From: Trichoplax sp. H2
Taxonomy: Eukaryota > Placozoa > Uniplacotomia > Trichoplacea
Assembly (NCBI GenBank): GCA_003344405.1
Contig: NOWV01000012.1
Location: 310,001-374,000 of the forward strand
DNA length: 64,000 nt
Direction: 5' to 3'
In this document: piece by piece, positions 26,216 to 38,351 of the stretch
Layout of the letters: every line of letters starts with the position of its first letter
Numbering within the stretch: position 1 is the stretch's first letter
Made by a program: the position numbers and the translations under genes
Notes under the pieces: generated by a model
The model's database searches: none
Told to the model about the DNA's origin: nothing
Seen by the model: only the letters and a program-made list of their open reading frames with translations

Positions 26216-27352
26216 GTCGAACGCCCATCCCATCAGTCCGCAGCCGATCTTGTAGAGTTTTTTCCATTTTCAGGTAAAAAAACACAATGTCGAGGTAAAG
26301 CTACGGACTGCATAAACTAGATCGTATTTATACCTATCTTCTATGATAGAGTTCTACTCAATGTGCTGACTGGCACGCATAAAGCGAAGGCTGGTAGATT
26401 CACACAGAGGAAGCGAAAGCTATGAAATGCGAGTGTAGTATTTTGATTTAATTTCGGATATTAAATTATCATTTACAGATAGTTACGAAAACAGCCAAAT
26501 CAATGTAAGATATCACACAGTTGCATCTTTACTTAAGTAGGGTGTCAATGTGTAATGGTTAATAACTTTCAAAAATAAGAATATAAAATCATTGTCAATG
26601 AAGAACGATCTAGAAATTTATAATCCGCGTACGGTTACAGATATACGTTTGTGAGCTCTAATGCTTGAACTCACATTTGCCCAGGCACCATTTCAAACTC
26701 TCTTTTATCCATTTAACAAGATAGCAGTTGATCCATTTTTGATCGGATAGTGTACTATACTGTACTGTATACTATCAGCTCTACTCTAATTTATATAGGA
26801 TATGATAATATGTCAACATTTTGGTCAAAGAGATTGAAAGGAGTCAAAATAAAATGCATACGACTCGTAAAAACCAAGTCACGAACGAGTCCCTGCAAAG
26901 TGTCAATTTGGGGTATTATTAAAACGGAAGTCAGTATCTTACCAAACATTTTCCTTATATGATGCCCAGCCTTTTTATTGAAAATAGACTATCGCTGTCC
27001 AAGCTATTGTGATCTAGAACTATTGCTACAATGAATTATACAGTTTTCGACTTTTTGATACTAAAATTGGACTTGAATGAATTGGATAGGAACCTCCACC
27101 GCTGTTGATTTTAATCAACCAGAAGCCAGTGGGCGATTCACAAAGTCTGCAGTCCCTTAACCAACGATATTGTTGTACTAAAATACGAGACTAGACAAGG
27201 CAAAATACGCCACGGGTGCAAAGACTGTAACATTAATATAAGTTTGTATCAGACTACAATACAGTACTGTACAACGTACTGTATAGACATACTGTACTGT
27301 ATACAGTACTTTTAGTCACACTAGTACTGCCGTCGCTTTGCTGACGGTTTAC

Positions 27353-27541
27353 GATAATGTGCCCATTTGTTAATAATTAATAGATAGTATTAACCATGTG
27401 ATAATGTATCCATTTGTTAATAATTAATAGATAGATAGTATTACCATGTGATAATGTGCCCCATTTGTTAATAATTAATAGAGATAGTATTACCATTGAT
27501 AATGTACCCATTTGTTAATAATTAATAGATAGTATTACCAT
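27353..27541. repeat. Four-copy tandem repeat, unit about 47-50 bp
   Basis: Four adjacent copies start at 27353, 27400, 27450 and 27498. Each has GATAATGT, CCCATTTGTTAATAATTAAT, AGATAGTATTA and CCAT blocks. Unit length varies through a 4-bp AGAT duplication and small deletions. TACTGTACAGTA words flank both ends, along with short GC-rich hairpins (CCGTCGCTTTGCTGACGG near 27330 and a related CGGTCGGCGAAGCGAC near 27693). Confidence 0.9.
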
Positions 27542-29075
27542 TCGACATTATATCTATCTACACTTTTACAGTACTGTACATGTACAACGTACTGCATACT
27601 GTACACTTGTACAGTACAATACAGTACTGTACTTTTAGCCACATTACAGTACAGTACAGCGTATGTACAGTGTAAAGTACTGTAATATCTCGGTCGGCGA
27701 AGCGACAGACGTTTTAGCTAGTACAGTAATGTACAGTAATTAATTCATTACTAACCCTAACTATCACGGCCTACAATGACGTCTCAACTGTGCGCTGGAC
27801 TAACAACATCATTCGGCTTACAAAAATACTACTTCGGTATGTCTGTCAGGGACTACTCAAGAACAAATTTTACCTCTCAACTCCTTCTCCACATTCCCCG
27901 CTGTTCCCAACTACAGTACAGTACAGTATTACATGCTGTAATATTGAAAGGGGTCTGTCTGTATGTCTGTCTGCCCGGCAGACTTATTACTAATTAATTA
28001 TTAGCACTTGATTACGCTTATCCAGTTTTATGAAGTCTGTAGTCTGTACTATGTATAGTACTAGTCTCAATTTGTACCATCTGTACTACAGTATGACTAC
28101 TAGAAGCAGACCTGGACTGATCAGTAATTTTAAATTAAATTAAATTAAATTAATTAATTAAATAAATTAAGAAATATCGAAAAATAGCTACTTAGTATGG
28201 ATCTTTCGTGTCTGTTTTCTAATCACTGGTACCAATTTTAATACCATTTACGATCTTATACGACTGTTTCTAAGCAGAATTTACTCACGGATAATAAGAT
28301 TTAACGTAATATTACTTCATTTCGAAAAATGAGTCTCTATCAAATCGATCGTTTGCATACTAAAGTACTGTCATACCCAAGTGCTTGGAATAATCGTCTA
28401 TCTTGACGAGATGACAAGAATGGGAACTCCCCTCTCTTAGAAGCAGACCATGTTATGCCGCACATACTGTAAGTACTACTAGTAAGTACAGTACAGTATT
28501 GCCCATTACAGTTCAGTACTGGGCAGTCTGGTACATCACAGCCATGGTATATGGACCTCTAGAACGATTACAGTTACTATATATCTGTACTGGATAATAA
28601 TTTCACTTCACTACCGCCATGAACGTCTTGTTCAATGTTCATTTACCTGTACTTGCAGATTTCAGGTAGAAATGGCCTACCCTGAGTCCTTCATACAATG
28701 TACTGTACTGTACACTGTACAGTACTGTACATCAGTAATACTACACCTACAGTACAGTACAGTATTGTACAAGACACTACTGGAAGACCGCTGACTACAC
28801 TAGTAAAATTCTCAAATTTCAGTTGTCCATGCTACAGTACTACTGTACCGTACACTGTACTGTACAGTACACTTATTAGGCTACAACCAAATATAGAATT
28901 TATCTAGTTTGGGCCTGATTTAGCCTATACAATTATATGTTTTCGGGGTGCCATCGAAAATAATCACACTTGTACTGTACAGTGTACAGTACATTAGGCC
29001 CAGCCATTCTATTACGTACAGTACTGTATAACCCCGATTACCCAGATACTCAGCGTAAATATACAGTACTCTACT

Positions 29076-29290
29076 GTACGGTGGCCGAGAAGGGCCACCA
29101 TGTTACAGTAAAAACTTGCTCTACAGCGTGCAAACTTCCTCTACAGTGCGGCGCAGCTACACAGCACACAAACCACCTCCATAGTGCGAAAACCTGCTCC
29201 ACATGTGCAGCTGCGCCGCACTGTGGAGGAAGTTTGTACGCTGTAGAGCATGTTTTTACTGTAACATGTTGGCCCTTCTCGGCCACCGTA
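29076..29290. mobile_element. Foldback element (long inverted repeat), possibly a MITE
   Basis: Two arms of about 85-90 bp are near-perfect reverse complements. The left arm starts at 29076 with GTACGGTGGCCGAGAAGGGC and the right arm ends at 29290 with its complement. Shared inner blocks include GTTACAGTAAAAAC, GCTCTACAGCGT, AAACTTCCTC and AGTGCGGCGCAGCT. The centre, about 50 bp, is not repeated. As a result both strands read open and give nearly the same peptide. There is no transposase. It is more GC-rich than its surroundings and sits among TACTGTAC words. Calling it a non-autonomous transposon is inference; target-site duplications are not clear because the flanks are themselves repetitive. 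Confidence 0.7.
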
Positions 29291-29341
29291 CTACTGAGTG
29301 TACAGTACAGTACTGTACAGTGTACTGTACATTAATTAATT

Positions 29342-29371
29342 TCAGAGGTTAACCCGTCAGTTAACCTCTGA
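29342..29371. repeat. Perfect 12-bp inverted repeat
   Basis: TCAGAGGTTAAC and GTTAACCTCTGA are exact reverse complements separated by 6 bp (CCGTCA). The repeat lies about 50 bp after the foldback element and about 205 bp upstream of the FDX1 start codon. Function is unknown. Confidence 0.85.
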
Positions 29372-29576
29372 TCGGCTACTTGTCAAACTTGTCAAATGAT
29401 TTGACTGCATGTTTCATCATTCATTTATTTACAGTACAGTACAGCCAGTACTGTACATTACAGTAAATTGCGTACAGTATACTGTACACTGTACCGTACA
29501 GTATACAGTACTGTACTGTCCGAGAGTCTGGCTCTACAGTACTGCTGTACTCGGTCTCTGCATACAGTTATCAGCG

Positions 29577-31535
29577 ATGGCGTTAATGGCTAGTAAAAGA
29601 ATTCTGTCGTCTTCTACCCGTAACTTTCTAGCATTAACGGAAATTTTACGTTCTCGATCAATGGGAACGAAAGATATTTCATCCAGTTTGAAATTTTCTG
29701 CAATGCTTAATCAGGGCCGCTGTTTCAGTGTCACACCTAGACAATTACAAAACAAGTAAGCGAACTACTTCATGAAGGTGGACAGTACGGTGATCTCAGT
29801 ACTGCATATACTAGTTTAATGAGTCTGCAATTAAGAATTTCATTTAAATTGAATCATATACAAATTTGATTCTTTCGGAATCATTCTATAAATGCAATTG
29901 TCTTATTGTGCTAAAAATGATAGTGATGTGATGATAATACATGCATGTTGTAATCTCTTAGAACTTTACTAATTCTTCGACTACAACTGTGCCATTGAAT
30001 ATTGTACACTAGTCTACAGTACAGTATAAGAATTTTCCTTATAAAACTTCCCCTACCCGCTATTCACATATACCGTACGCAATACTAGCGCGTTAAAGCC
30101 CGAGCTATAGAGTTTATACTGTTGACATCAATTTTGATATGCTACAGACGTATATCACTATTTAGATTAGTTTTTACTGCAATAAGAACTGTACATCACA
30201 CATGTCCCACAATGACTAAAGTCTTTCTGATAAATGTTACTAGACTGTATATCGTTTAGTCCCTTAGAAATGATATGATACAATAACATCTTTAACTTGT
30301 TGATTTATTGTACTTCACATGTTTGTAAGTGATACTAACGGAAAGAGCTGACGTATGACTTCTATTTTCTGCCTTAGGGTTACTATTAATTTTGTTGAGC
30401 GTGATGGTGAAGTAGTCAGTGTCAAAGCTAAACTTGGAGAGACGCTACTCGATGTTGCAAAAGATTACGATATTAGCCTGGAAGGTCTGTTTGCTAATAT
30501 TTGCCATACTTTGCTTAGATCAGAAATACTGTGACACGTACATAGAGGCGTGTTCCTTCTTGATTATAATATTCAGATACACAAATTTGCAAGAACTGAA
30601 TATCTAAATGCAACTATATCTGTTTCTACTTCTTATAATTCTGGCGTGCACACGGTATAGTAGTAAGTGTGATACAATACCAGTTCCATGCTAACTCAAA
30701 TTCTGTACTGGACTCTTGCGTTTGACATAGCTGATTCTGTAATTCTAAATCGATAACGTCAATTTTTATTAGATGGCTATTTACGTAATCCTATTCTATA
30801 ATACCATCATTTACTATTTAACAATGATTAACTAATATAATACCAATATCGAATGACATCATTTAATGGTGCCCTAAATAACAAATCCACAATGTGCGTA
30901 AATTCTACTGTGGAATAGACCTACGTGCTAACCATGGTGCTCATTAATAGTTATGCTACTTGCATAATATTTGATAGGTGCTTGTGAAGGAACTTTAGCG
31001 TGCTCGACATGCCATCTCATTCTTAAACCAGAAATATATGAAACTTTACCTGAACCAACTGATGAAGAATTGGATATGTTGGATTTAGCTTTCGGACTTA
31101 GTGATACGTACGTATTGGATAGCAACAGAAATAGGATAAATTTTAAAACTTACTATGTAATAGTCCATCTTTCATGAAACTAAACCAATGTCTAGCACTT
31201 ATTGCAATGAATAAATAGCCTATATTCACCGATAAGTTTGAAGTTTTAATCATAAAACGCCTAATTTTCTTTGCACCAAGTACAACACATTACCAGTCAG
31301 ACAAGATTGTGTATCAAATTTAAACGATATCATATTTCAACCTATGATACTGTGTATTAACGGTCGTTCTAAAGTATAGTTTTTCTTTTAGTTTATAGCT
31401 CTGATCGCTATCATGGTGAAATAAGTGCTTCATTTATCTTTCAGATCCCGCCTAGGATGTCAAATTACTATTACCCAAGAAATGGATAATATGACAGTAG
31501 AAGTTCCTAAGGAGTCTTACGACGTGCGACAGTAA
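29577..31535 (+). CDS. FDX1: Mitochondrial [2Fe-2S] ferredoxin, adrenodoxin type
   Basis: Electron carrier between ferredoxin reductase and mitochondrial partners (Fe-S cluster assembly, P450s, lipoylation). Four exons with consistent phases: 29577-29755, 30378-30484, 30978-31107, 31445-31535 (stop TAA), coding 168 residues. The first exon is Ser/Arg-rich with almost no acidic residues before the core, as expected of a mitochondrial presequence. The cluster ligands are Cys98, Cys104, Cys107 and Cys144, in [14 protein letters not shown] and SRLGCQI; their spacing (6, 3, 37) equals that of adrenodoxin. The motif [15 protein letters not shown] and the ending MDNMTVEVP are closer to FDX1 than to FDX2. 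LEGACEGT before the first ligand is a mixed feature, so orthology to FDX1 rather than FDX2 should be confirmed by a tree. A second in-frame ATG (29586) is an alternative start. Confidence 0.92.
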
Positions 31536-33497
31536 AGATTAACTAGTCTTCAGTTGGGCACTGTTACGGCCATAATTGCGCTGTAATTATTTATAGCGAT
31601 AAAAATTAATAGCTGATATAAATTATACGTTTATAAAAAATATACTGGCTAGATTATCACATATTAGCAAAGTAAATGTGATCAGTATTCTGCTTGGATA
31701 AAATCTTGCAACTTCAGATGTTACTTGTTAATTATTTGACATTTTCGACATTGTGAATGCTTGATATCTGCTAAATATTTCTTTCTATACATCTAGATGT
31801 CCGTAGTTACTTAAAATATTTAAAGTTAATGCTATGGTAGTATCTATTTCTAGAGTAACGCCCCTGCTCCTTAGATAGCAATCTACGAATGTTAACTAGA
31901 GCTTAGAACTCATAAAATTTTTAAAAATTTTTATAATCTTATTACAACCGAGTATGTCTGTGAAAAATTAACGTTGTATGCAGTATCTTCGTGAAACAAG
32001 TAAATACCATTTCAATTACTAATTACAATTTGTTCCATCTACATGATAATATAACTGAATAATATATTTCGAATATGGACTTAGGATTGCGTTAATATGA
32101 CAGCAGCCGTGTTTGCTAGTATTCAAGTATAAAAATTTGTAAAATTTTCAACCAACCTCTTAGTATGTGTAATAATTGACTTATCCTGAGGTTTCGATCA
32201 GTGTATGTGCTGTATTTTCTGTAGTACCTATTTCTAGGCGCCTTATTCTTCGCCATAAATTCTATTGAAAATCAACCTACGCCGTCATCACAGCCTTTTC
32301 ATGGAAAATTGTTACCAAACTCCGAAACTTTGATGTCACTCAGTATTTACTTCTGCTCTAAAAATATTTTAAAACCTATTATCACTAAGCAGTTTAGTAA
32401 ACTAAATTGAATTAATTAACAAAACATTTAACAACAGCTTATATTATCATATTGTACTACAATCAGACGTATACATGCACATTGTATGCAAATCAAAGGT
32501 GGTTCATAATATTTCACATACAAATTACAATCAAAGGCATTCGAGTTTGAAGCACTATTAGGGCGACTAGATTTAAGGATACCATCACTTCAATAAACTC
32601 GAAATACACACGCTAGTCTAGGCTGTAGAGCAAATTGCTAGCAAAACTCCATTAATTAAGAAGTAATTCTATATACTACACTGTACTGTTCGTCAACTCT
32701 CACATGTACAGTTCTATGTACTGTACATTGTACAATGAAATTCCTGTTCCGCCCTGTTACTGAATCAAGGCTGATACAATTTGTGACTACTTCAATCACT
32801 CAATTTATATGAGGAATCCTTCGTATCGATAGTACAATCAAGATTATATAGGAGTATAGCCTAGTAAACACATGAATACGTGATATAACTAATAAATGAG
32901 TATTTGAGATTGAACTCGTAACTGAGTAGCTTCAAGTAGCCACTTGATTTGATCAATTTCATTTTAAAATTGTCAAACTAGCCAGCACTGACAAGCCAGA
33001 TGCAGACTAACCCTTTACGACGCCATTAATTCTTTTTTTACGGTAAAAGCGATACTGTTTCATGTTAAACATTTATTATGATAGTTATGTCATAAGTTAC
33101 AGCTTAATAGGTCACTCTGCCAATTGGCATTTAGTGAAATACAATACATAACCAATGATTCATCAATAATTGTTGCCAACTTATCACTATTAACGATCAG
33201 AAAATTAAATTAGCAAATAATTCCACTTCACAGAGTTCAGGAAAACAATAACAGAAGCCAGAATTTTAATTATGAATATTAAGTAAAGTCAGAAATTATT
33301 CTGATAGTTACATACAATCAGTAATAAAATGCATAACCTTATGATAAGAAAGAAAGCCGTAATTGAGATTATAGTAATCAAGAGCAACGTAAGTTCTAGT
33401 CAACTATTAAATTATGATCGTGTGAATTATGCCAAGTTATAGGTAACCCAGCATGTGGTGAACGTAGCGCCATACATGCATTACATGGATTATTAGG
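31536..33497. other. Convergent intergenic region FDX1 / membrane-protein gene
   Basis: About 2 kb, AT-rich, containing the two 3' UTRs. I see no exon, RNA gene or mobile element, only scattered short TACTGTAC-type words near 32690-32735. Confidence 0.55.
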
Positions 33498-36400
33498 TTA
33501 AGCGATAACGACTTCTTCGAAGGCTTGCTTTACTTCTGGCTTATTTTCTAATTTTTCGGGCTTTTCGGGCTTTTCTGGTTTTTCAGATTGTTCCATATTT
33601 GGGTTATAAACCAGCTTAACATTATCAACATATGTTTGCTCGGCAGAGCGGCTACTGCTTGATCGACAACATAATTTATATAAGCCGAAGAGTATCAGTA
33701 AGGCCAAGAAGCCAGATCCAACATAGATAGCAATACGAGCGGGCATTGGTAATTTTTCAAAAGCACTAACAGCCTCCTCAGGGAAGGTCTCGGGTCTAGA
33801 TTCATGATCTTTGTCTACAAAGAAAGAAAAGTATTATAATAGAAGATGCGACAATAAAATCGAAGTAATGAACTTTGAGCGAAGTGAAATACGGTTAATC
33901 TTTAGCAGACCTCCATTATATGGACGATCGTTTCCAGGATTTCTGTGATGAATCTCACTGTCTTCTGGTTTCTTATCATGGAGTCTATAATAAACAAATT
34001 TATTTCCACGACATCCCAATTCCAAGATCATTTCCTTAATATTAATCTGAGTAACCTATGATAATTAATTAGTAAAATTGGAAATTAGCGTTCCTCCCGA
34101 CAGTATCACTTGCGAAATAAGTTAGCAAAACTGAAATTAGTACAATTGCAGTATAAATAAAAAGCAGAAAAAGTTATCGATTCCTTATTGCTATGGCATT
34201 GTTCAACCATCAATCGTCAAGCGAGTACAGTATTGACGATTTCAAATAATTATATCCATTGCAATATATCGTACCTTATTTCCATCAACCGATATGATTT
34301 GCTGTTCTAAGAATAATCGGCTGCTCTTCTTCCAGCCTTGCCTATAGTAACGTCTATTGGCCAAGACTCGCACCAAAACTGGAACACGACGCTTATTTAT
34401 CTCATTTTTCTGCGGGTTAATATCAACTATGAAACAAAGTACAAACTATTAACATATTTTACGACAGTCAAATAAGCACTTAACACAATAGCACTACAGA
34501 GTACTGTTTATAAAATTTCACCTTTTAAGTAGGCGCTAAATGAGGTATAATCAATAGCTAACTTGATATTATAGTGATTTTACTTTAGCGATACCTTTGA
34601 CGGTAGTAAATGCGACTGTATAGCACATGAAGTATTGTATCACTGCCACACACGATTAAATTGTCTCGAAAGTATCACATATTACAGTATGTAATATTAT
34701 CTAAATCTGGCTTCACTCAAATACGGTACTCTATTTCTATTTTTAATTATATTTATATCTATTTAGTCCTAATTCTGATTATTGTTATCTATGAGTGGTC
34801 AGAGAGCACTACTTGTCATTGGAGATAACTTACCAACAGTAGCTGGAGTTTGAAAAGACATTACAGTCGATGTTTGGATAGGTATTCCATTAACTGAAAT
34901 TCTTCCATCTTTGTAAACGATCTTTAAATCAACCTAAATCCAGGAACATCAGAAATATCATGCAATACCTACATATATGAGTTATTTATATTAATTTTAA
35001 TTAAAAAGTAATTACTAGTACAATTCAAGTTTATACTATTGCAGTAACGCTATAGCATACACATCATGCTCCGTTCGCTATATCGTTACCATTGTAAAAC
35101 TATTTCATCACTACATCGGAAGCAACGGCTAAGCATAGCTGATCATATTCTAATACTGGAATAAGCTTTACGCGTACATAACACATATACAACTTTTTAA
35201 TGCAGTACAACCGACAGAGTCGACTGAAAAAGAAGCAGATTTTAGTCATTTTTTTATTTTTATTTACCTAGATATTCATCCTCGATCTTAATTAATAATC
35301 TTTAGTAAATACTTTAATATGTATCGTTAAAAAGATAATGTAGATTGATGAAAGAGTTGGTCATCGATATTCGTAGGTGATAACAGGAATTTTAAAATTT
35401 CAAATTTTTCCTACTCTCTTCTCAGCTAAACTCAGATGTTTCGTTCAGGGGAATCAAGTCCCCTGCGCAACGCACAACTTGGGTAATTTGCAAATTTACG
35501 TCTAAAGTACAGTATAATTGTTTTCCTTATACAATATACTGTACTGTACAGTGCAATATAATACCTACTGTAGTATGCAACTACGGCAAGGTTTCAACTT
35601 TGAATTCCAATTTTGGATAATTCAAAGGGTCAAAGATATAAACAGCAAGCGAGCAGACATTAACAAAGGTATCAACAATAAAAAAAAAAACATGAATCTT
35701 TAGCCTCCTAAATCAAACGATAAAAATAAATAATAATACCCAAAATTGTGGACTAAATTGAATCAAACGAAGCCACCAGACTTGTTACTTTTAAATGGTC
35801 GACGACACATATACTGTACAGTAGACTGTTAACTGTAAATTAATTAATAAAATCAATTCAATGCAATCCTGAAGACCATGTGAACTGTACCGTACGGAGC
35901 CATTCGGTAAAGTACCAACCACAGTCAAGCGGATGATAATTATAATATGATAATAAAATACTGTACTGTACTGTCGATTTTTTTTTTTTCTCATTCGATC
36001 TCTTTCGCGTTCAAAGCTAAAATTATAGTATAATTAAACAACTTTTTTTTCAAAGCCACTCTACCAAAGAACAAATTCAAATCTTAGGATCAAACCCGAT
36101 TTCGTATCTTACAGCACATTGACGTAGTTGATATTACTTTATTTGATCATATTGAATCCGTGCACATTGAAGATTATTAAAATAAACTTTGAGCAGTAGA
36201 GTAAACGTATGTTCAAGTTGCGGGATAAAAAACTTTCGCGATATTTTTATCATGTCTAGTGGAAGATTTACTTTCACTCTATCGGTAAATGGATTGGTAC
36301 GAAAAGTAATGATGATTTTTTTACGCGTATATATTGTACTACAGCCAGCCATTGTATCGTCAACATTAGGAAGAAAAAGTAGCTCAGAGCCTCCGATGGA

Positions 36401-36691
36401 TCGTTAGTTCGTTACTCATTTTACATTTAAGATACTGTATAAGAACAGTAATGTTTTTCTGTCATTGCATTGGCTACTATACTGTATTTGTATTCGTTTG
36501 CTTACTTTCATCCATTTCTCATCTTGAATGCCCTTGGAATTTAACTTGACTTGAACTTCTTTAACATCGATTCTCAAGACTTCACCATCACGTCTCATCA
36601 ATTTACCCTTATTATGATATCCATGATACTTGTGAGAAAACACTTGCTGGCAAACTAACGCCAATACCAAGCAAAATAAAATCTTCATCAT
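33498..36691 (-). CDS. Unrecognised type I single-pass membrane protein, 299 aa
   Basis: Five exons join in frame: 36506-36691 (start at the first of two ATGs), 34834-34933, 34275-34426, 33911-34055 and 33498-33814. The protein has a clear signal peptide (about residues 1-19, MMKILFCLVLALVCQQVFS). A basic, cysteine-poor extracellular part of about 200 residues follows (LRIDVKEVQVKL, VYKDGRISVNGIPIQ, NRRYYRQGWKKSSRLFLEQQ). One membrane segment lies at about residues 223-241 (IAIYVGSGFLALLILFGLY), followed by a short tail with CC at the membrane and EKPEKPEKPEK near the end. I recognise no family. Consistent intron phases and an uninterrupted 900-nt reading frame argue that it is real. The signal-sequence exon is separated by a 1.6 kb intron. 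A CRE-like octamer lies about 258 bp upstream of the start. Confidence 0.8.
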
Positions 36692-37304
36692 TCCCTTTTC
36701 AATCTTGACTGGGTTGAAAATACGTAAGCATAAACTGAAACAATTTCTGACCAGTGCTTGCCTGTACCACCTATTTAAAGTCTGGTCAAACCTCAATAAT
36801 AATAATAAAACAACAATAACAATACAGAAACATTCGGTAGATAGTTGTACGAGGTACAGTATGCAAATTACCGCCGTCTGCTGATAACAAATAAACACCT
36901 CTAATCAATTGTTGTACGGTACTGTACCACAGTACTTTATCGGCGTATTGACGTCACTCTACTGCACAATAAGGACTTGAAGTTGATTGGACGAATAGAC
37001 TAGACGATTCAATGACTGTAATGACACTGATTATACATACTGTGCTGTATTGTGTTCACCAATACAGTCGTTTCAATAATTATCTTGCATTCATATCACA
37101 GTTGATTACGTTGCATTAGTAAGCAAACTATTCTCTTATCTTTCCACATTCTGCTAATAATGTAATCGAGTTGTTCCCTGATAGATTAATACTAATTAAT
37201 TCTACTGCAGACAGTATTGATCTTGTATTCATATCGGCCATGTTATTTTAACTTTGCACCATATATAACAATATACAGTCCACTAATACATTGTACAGTA
37301 CTGT
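36692..37304. other. Upstream region of the membrane-protein gene
   Basis: Non-coding, and the expected promoter of the minus-strand gene starting at 36691. It contains an AAT-rich run (about 36797-36810), a TACTGTACC-type inverted word near 36915-36935 and a TGACGTCA octamer at 36949-36956. No gene seen. Confidence 0.5.
36949..36956. promoter_or_regulatory. Possible CRE (TGACGTCA)
   Basis: Exact octamer about 258 bp upstream of the start codon of the type I membrane-protein gene. It is the second copy found in this window at a comparable distance from a minus-strand start. Function is inferred from the motif alone. Confidence 0.3.
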
Positions 37305-38072
37305 AGTAGTAGTTGGTCAGTGGAAGATGGAGACGTTGTGAAAATGCTTAAATGCTTTTAGCAGTTCTCTATCCGACTTTACTAGTACAGTGTAGTAGTT
37401 GTTGGTAAGTGGAAGATGGAGACGTTGTGAAAATGCTTAAATGCTTTTAGCAGTTCTCTATCCGACTTTACTAGTACAGTGTAGTAGTTGTTGGTAAGTG
37501 AAAGATGGAGACGTTGTGAAAATGCTTAAATGCTTTTAGCAGTTCTCTATCCGACTTTACTAGTACAGTGTAGTAGTTGTTGGTAAGTGGAAGATGGAGA
37601 CGTGGTCAAAATGCTTAAATGCTTTTAGCAGTTCTCTATCCGACTTTACTAGTACAGTGTAGTAGTTGTTGGTCAGTGGAAGATGGAGACGTGGTCAAAA
37701 TGCTTAAATGCTTTTAGCAGTTCTCTATCCGACTTTACTAGTACAGTGTAGTAGTCGTTGGTCAGTAGACGATGGAGACGTGGTGAAAACGCTTTTAGCG
37801 GTTCTCTATCCGACTTTACTAGTACAGTGCAGTAGTCGTTGGTCAGTGGAAGATGGAGACGTGGTGAAAATGCTTAAATGCTTTTAGCAGTTCTCTATCC
37901 GACTTTACTAGTACAGTGCAGTAGCCGTTGGTCAGTAGACGATGGAGACGTGGTGAAAAAGCTTTTAGCAGTTCTCTATCCGACTTTACTAGTACAGTGC
38001 AGTAGTTGTTGGTCAGTAGACGATGGAGACGTGGTGAAAACCCTTGTAGCTGTTCTCTATCCGACTTTACTG
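37305..38072. repeat. Nine-copy minisatellite, 89-bp and 81-bp units
   Basis: Nine tandem units share GTAGTAGTTGTTGGT, GGAAGATGGAGACG, TGAAAATGCTTAAATGC, TTTTAGCAGTTCTC and TATCCGACTTTACTAGTACA. Successive copies of the GATGGAGACG block are 89 bp apart five times, then 81, 89 and 81 bp. The short units lack 8 bp around TGCTTAAA. Several copies share linked substitutions (GTGGTCAAA in units 4-5; TAGACGATGG in units 6, 8 and 9), so pairs or groups of units were duplicated. No frame is maintained across the 89-bp units, so it is not coding. Confidence 0.95.
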
Positions 38073-38351
38073 TAAGGGTCTCTAGTCATCGACTTCTAAG
38101 AGTATTTTCTACTGTACAACTTCATGATACTGTACTCTACTGTGAAATTCAACAGCCGCGAGAAGGTGAATGGAGAAATTAATATTATTATGATCATTAT
38201 TATTATTAGAATAATAATGATTAAACTAAGAATATCAAGCTTTCAATAGATGAAGTTTTTTTTTGGTGTTGAATTCTATCAAATAGCGTAGGGCTTCCTA
38301 ATTTTATTCTATTAATTTTCCCCTAATTAAATTAAACTCTGCCTATATATT
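38073..38351. other. Spacer between minisatellite and 180-bp duplication
   Basis: Non-coding, with an ATT-rich simple run (about 38185-38225). Nothing else seen. Confidence 0.5.

Larger units (their letters stand above)
24463..29576. other. 5 kb head-to-head region SH3 adaptor / FDX1, rich in palindromes
   Basis: This region must contain the missing 5' exon(s) and promoter of the adaptor gene and the FDX1 promoter; I could not place the adaptor's start with confidence. It is the part of the window most dense in TACTGTACAGTA-type words (about 26060-26215, 27256-27310, 27560-27680, 28690-28870, 28970-29030, 29300-29340, 29425-29545). It also holds a GA microsatellite (25462-25477), direct repeats, a 48-bp tandem repeat, an AATT-rich run (about 28133-28170) and a foldback element. 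Open frames of 60-120 codons here are rich in Y, T, V and C and arise from the repeated word. Confidence 0.65.

Noticed and set aside
29071-29335. Open frames on both strands giving near-identical peptides (AEKG, HVTVKTCSTA)
   Set aside because: They result from the symmetry of the foldback element and not from a gene.
36134-36407. Overlapping 72-codon frames on both strands in intron 1 of the membrane-protein gene
   Set aside because: No family features, and exon 1 joins exon 2 in phase without them.
37305-38072. CRISPR-like or coding tandem array
   Set aside because: Units of 89/81 bp are repeated end to end without unique spacers, and the frame is not kept; this is a eukaryotic minisatellite.
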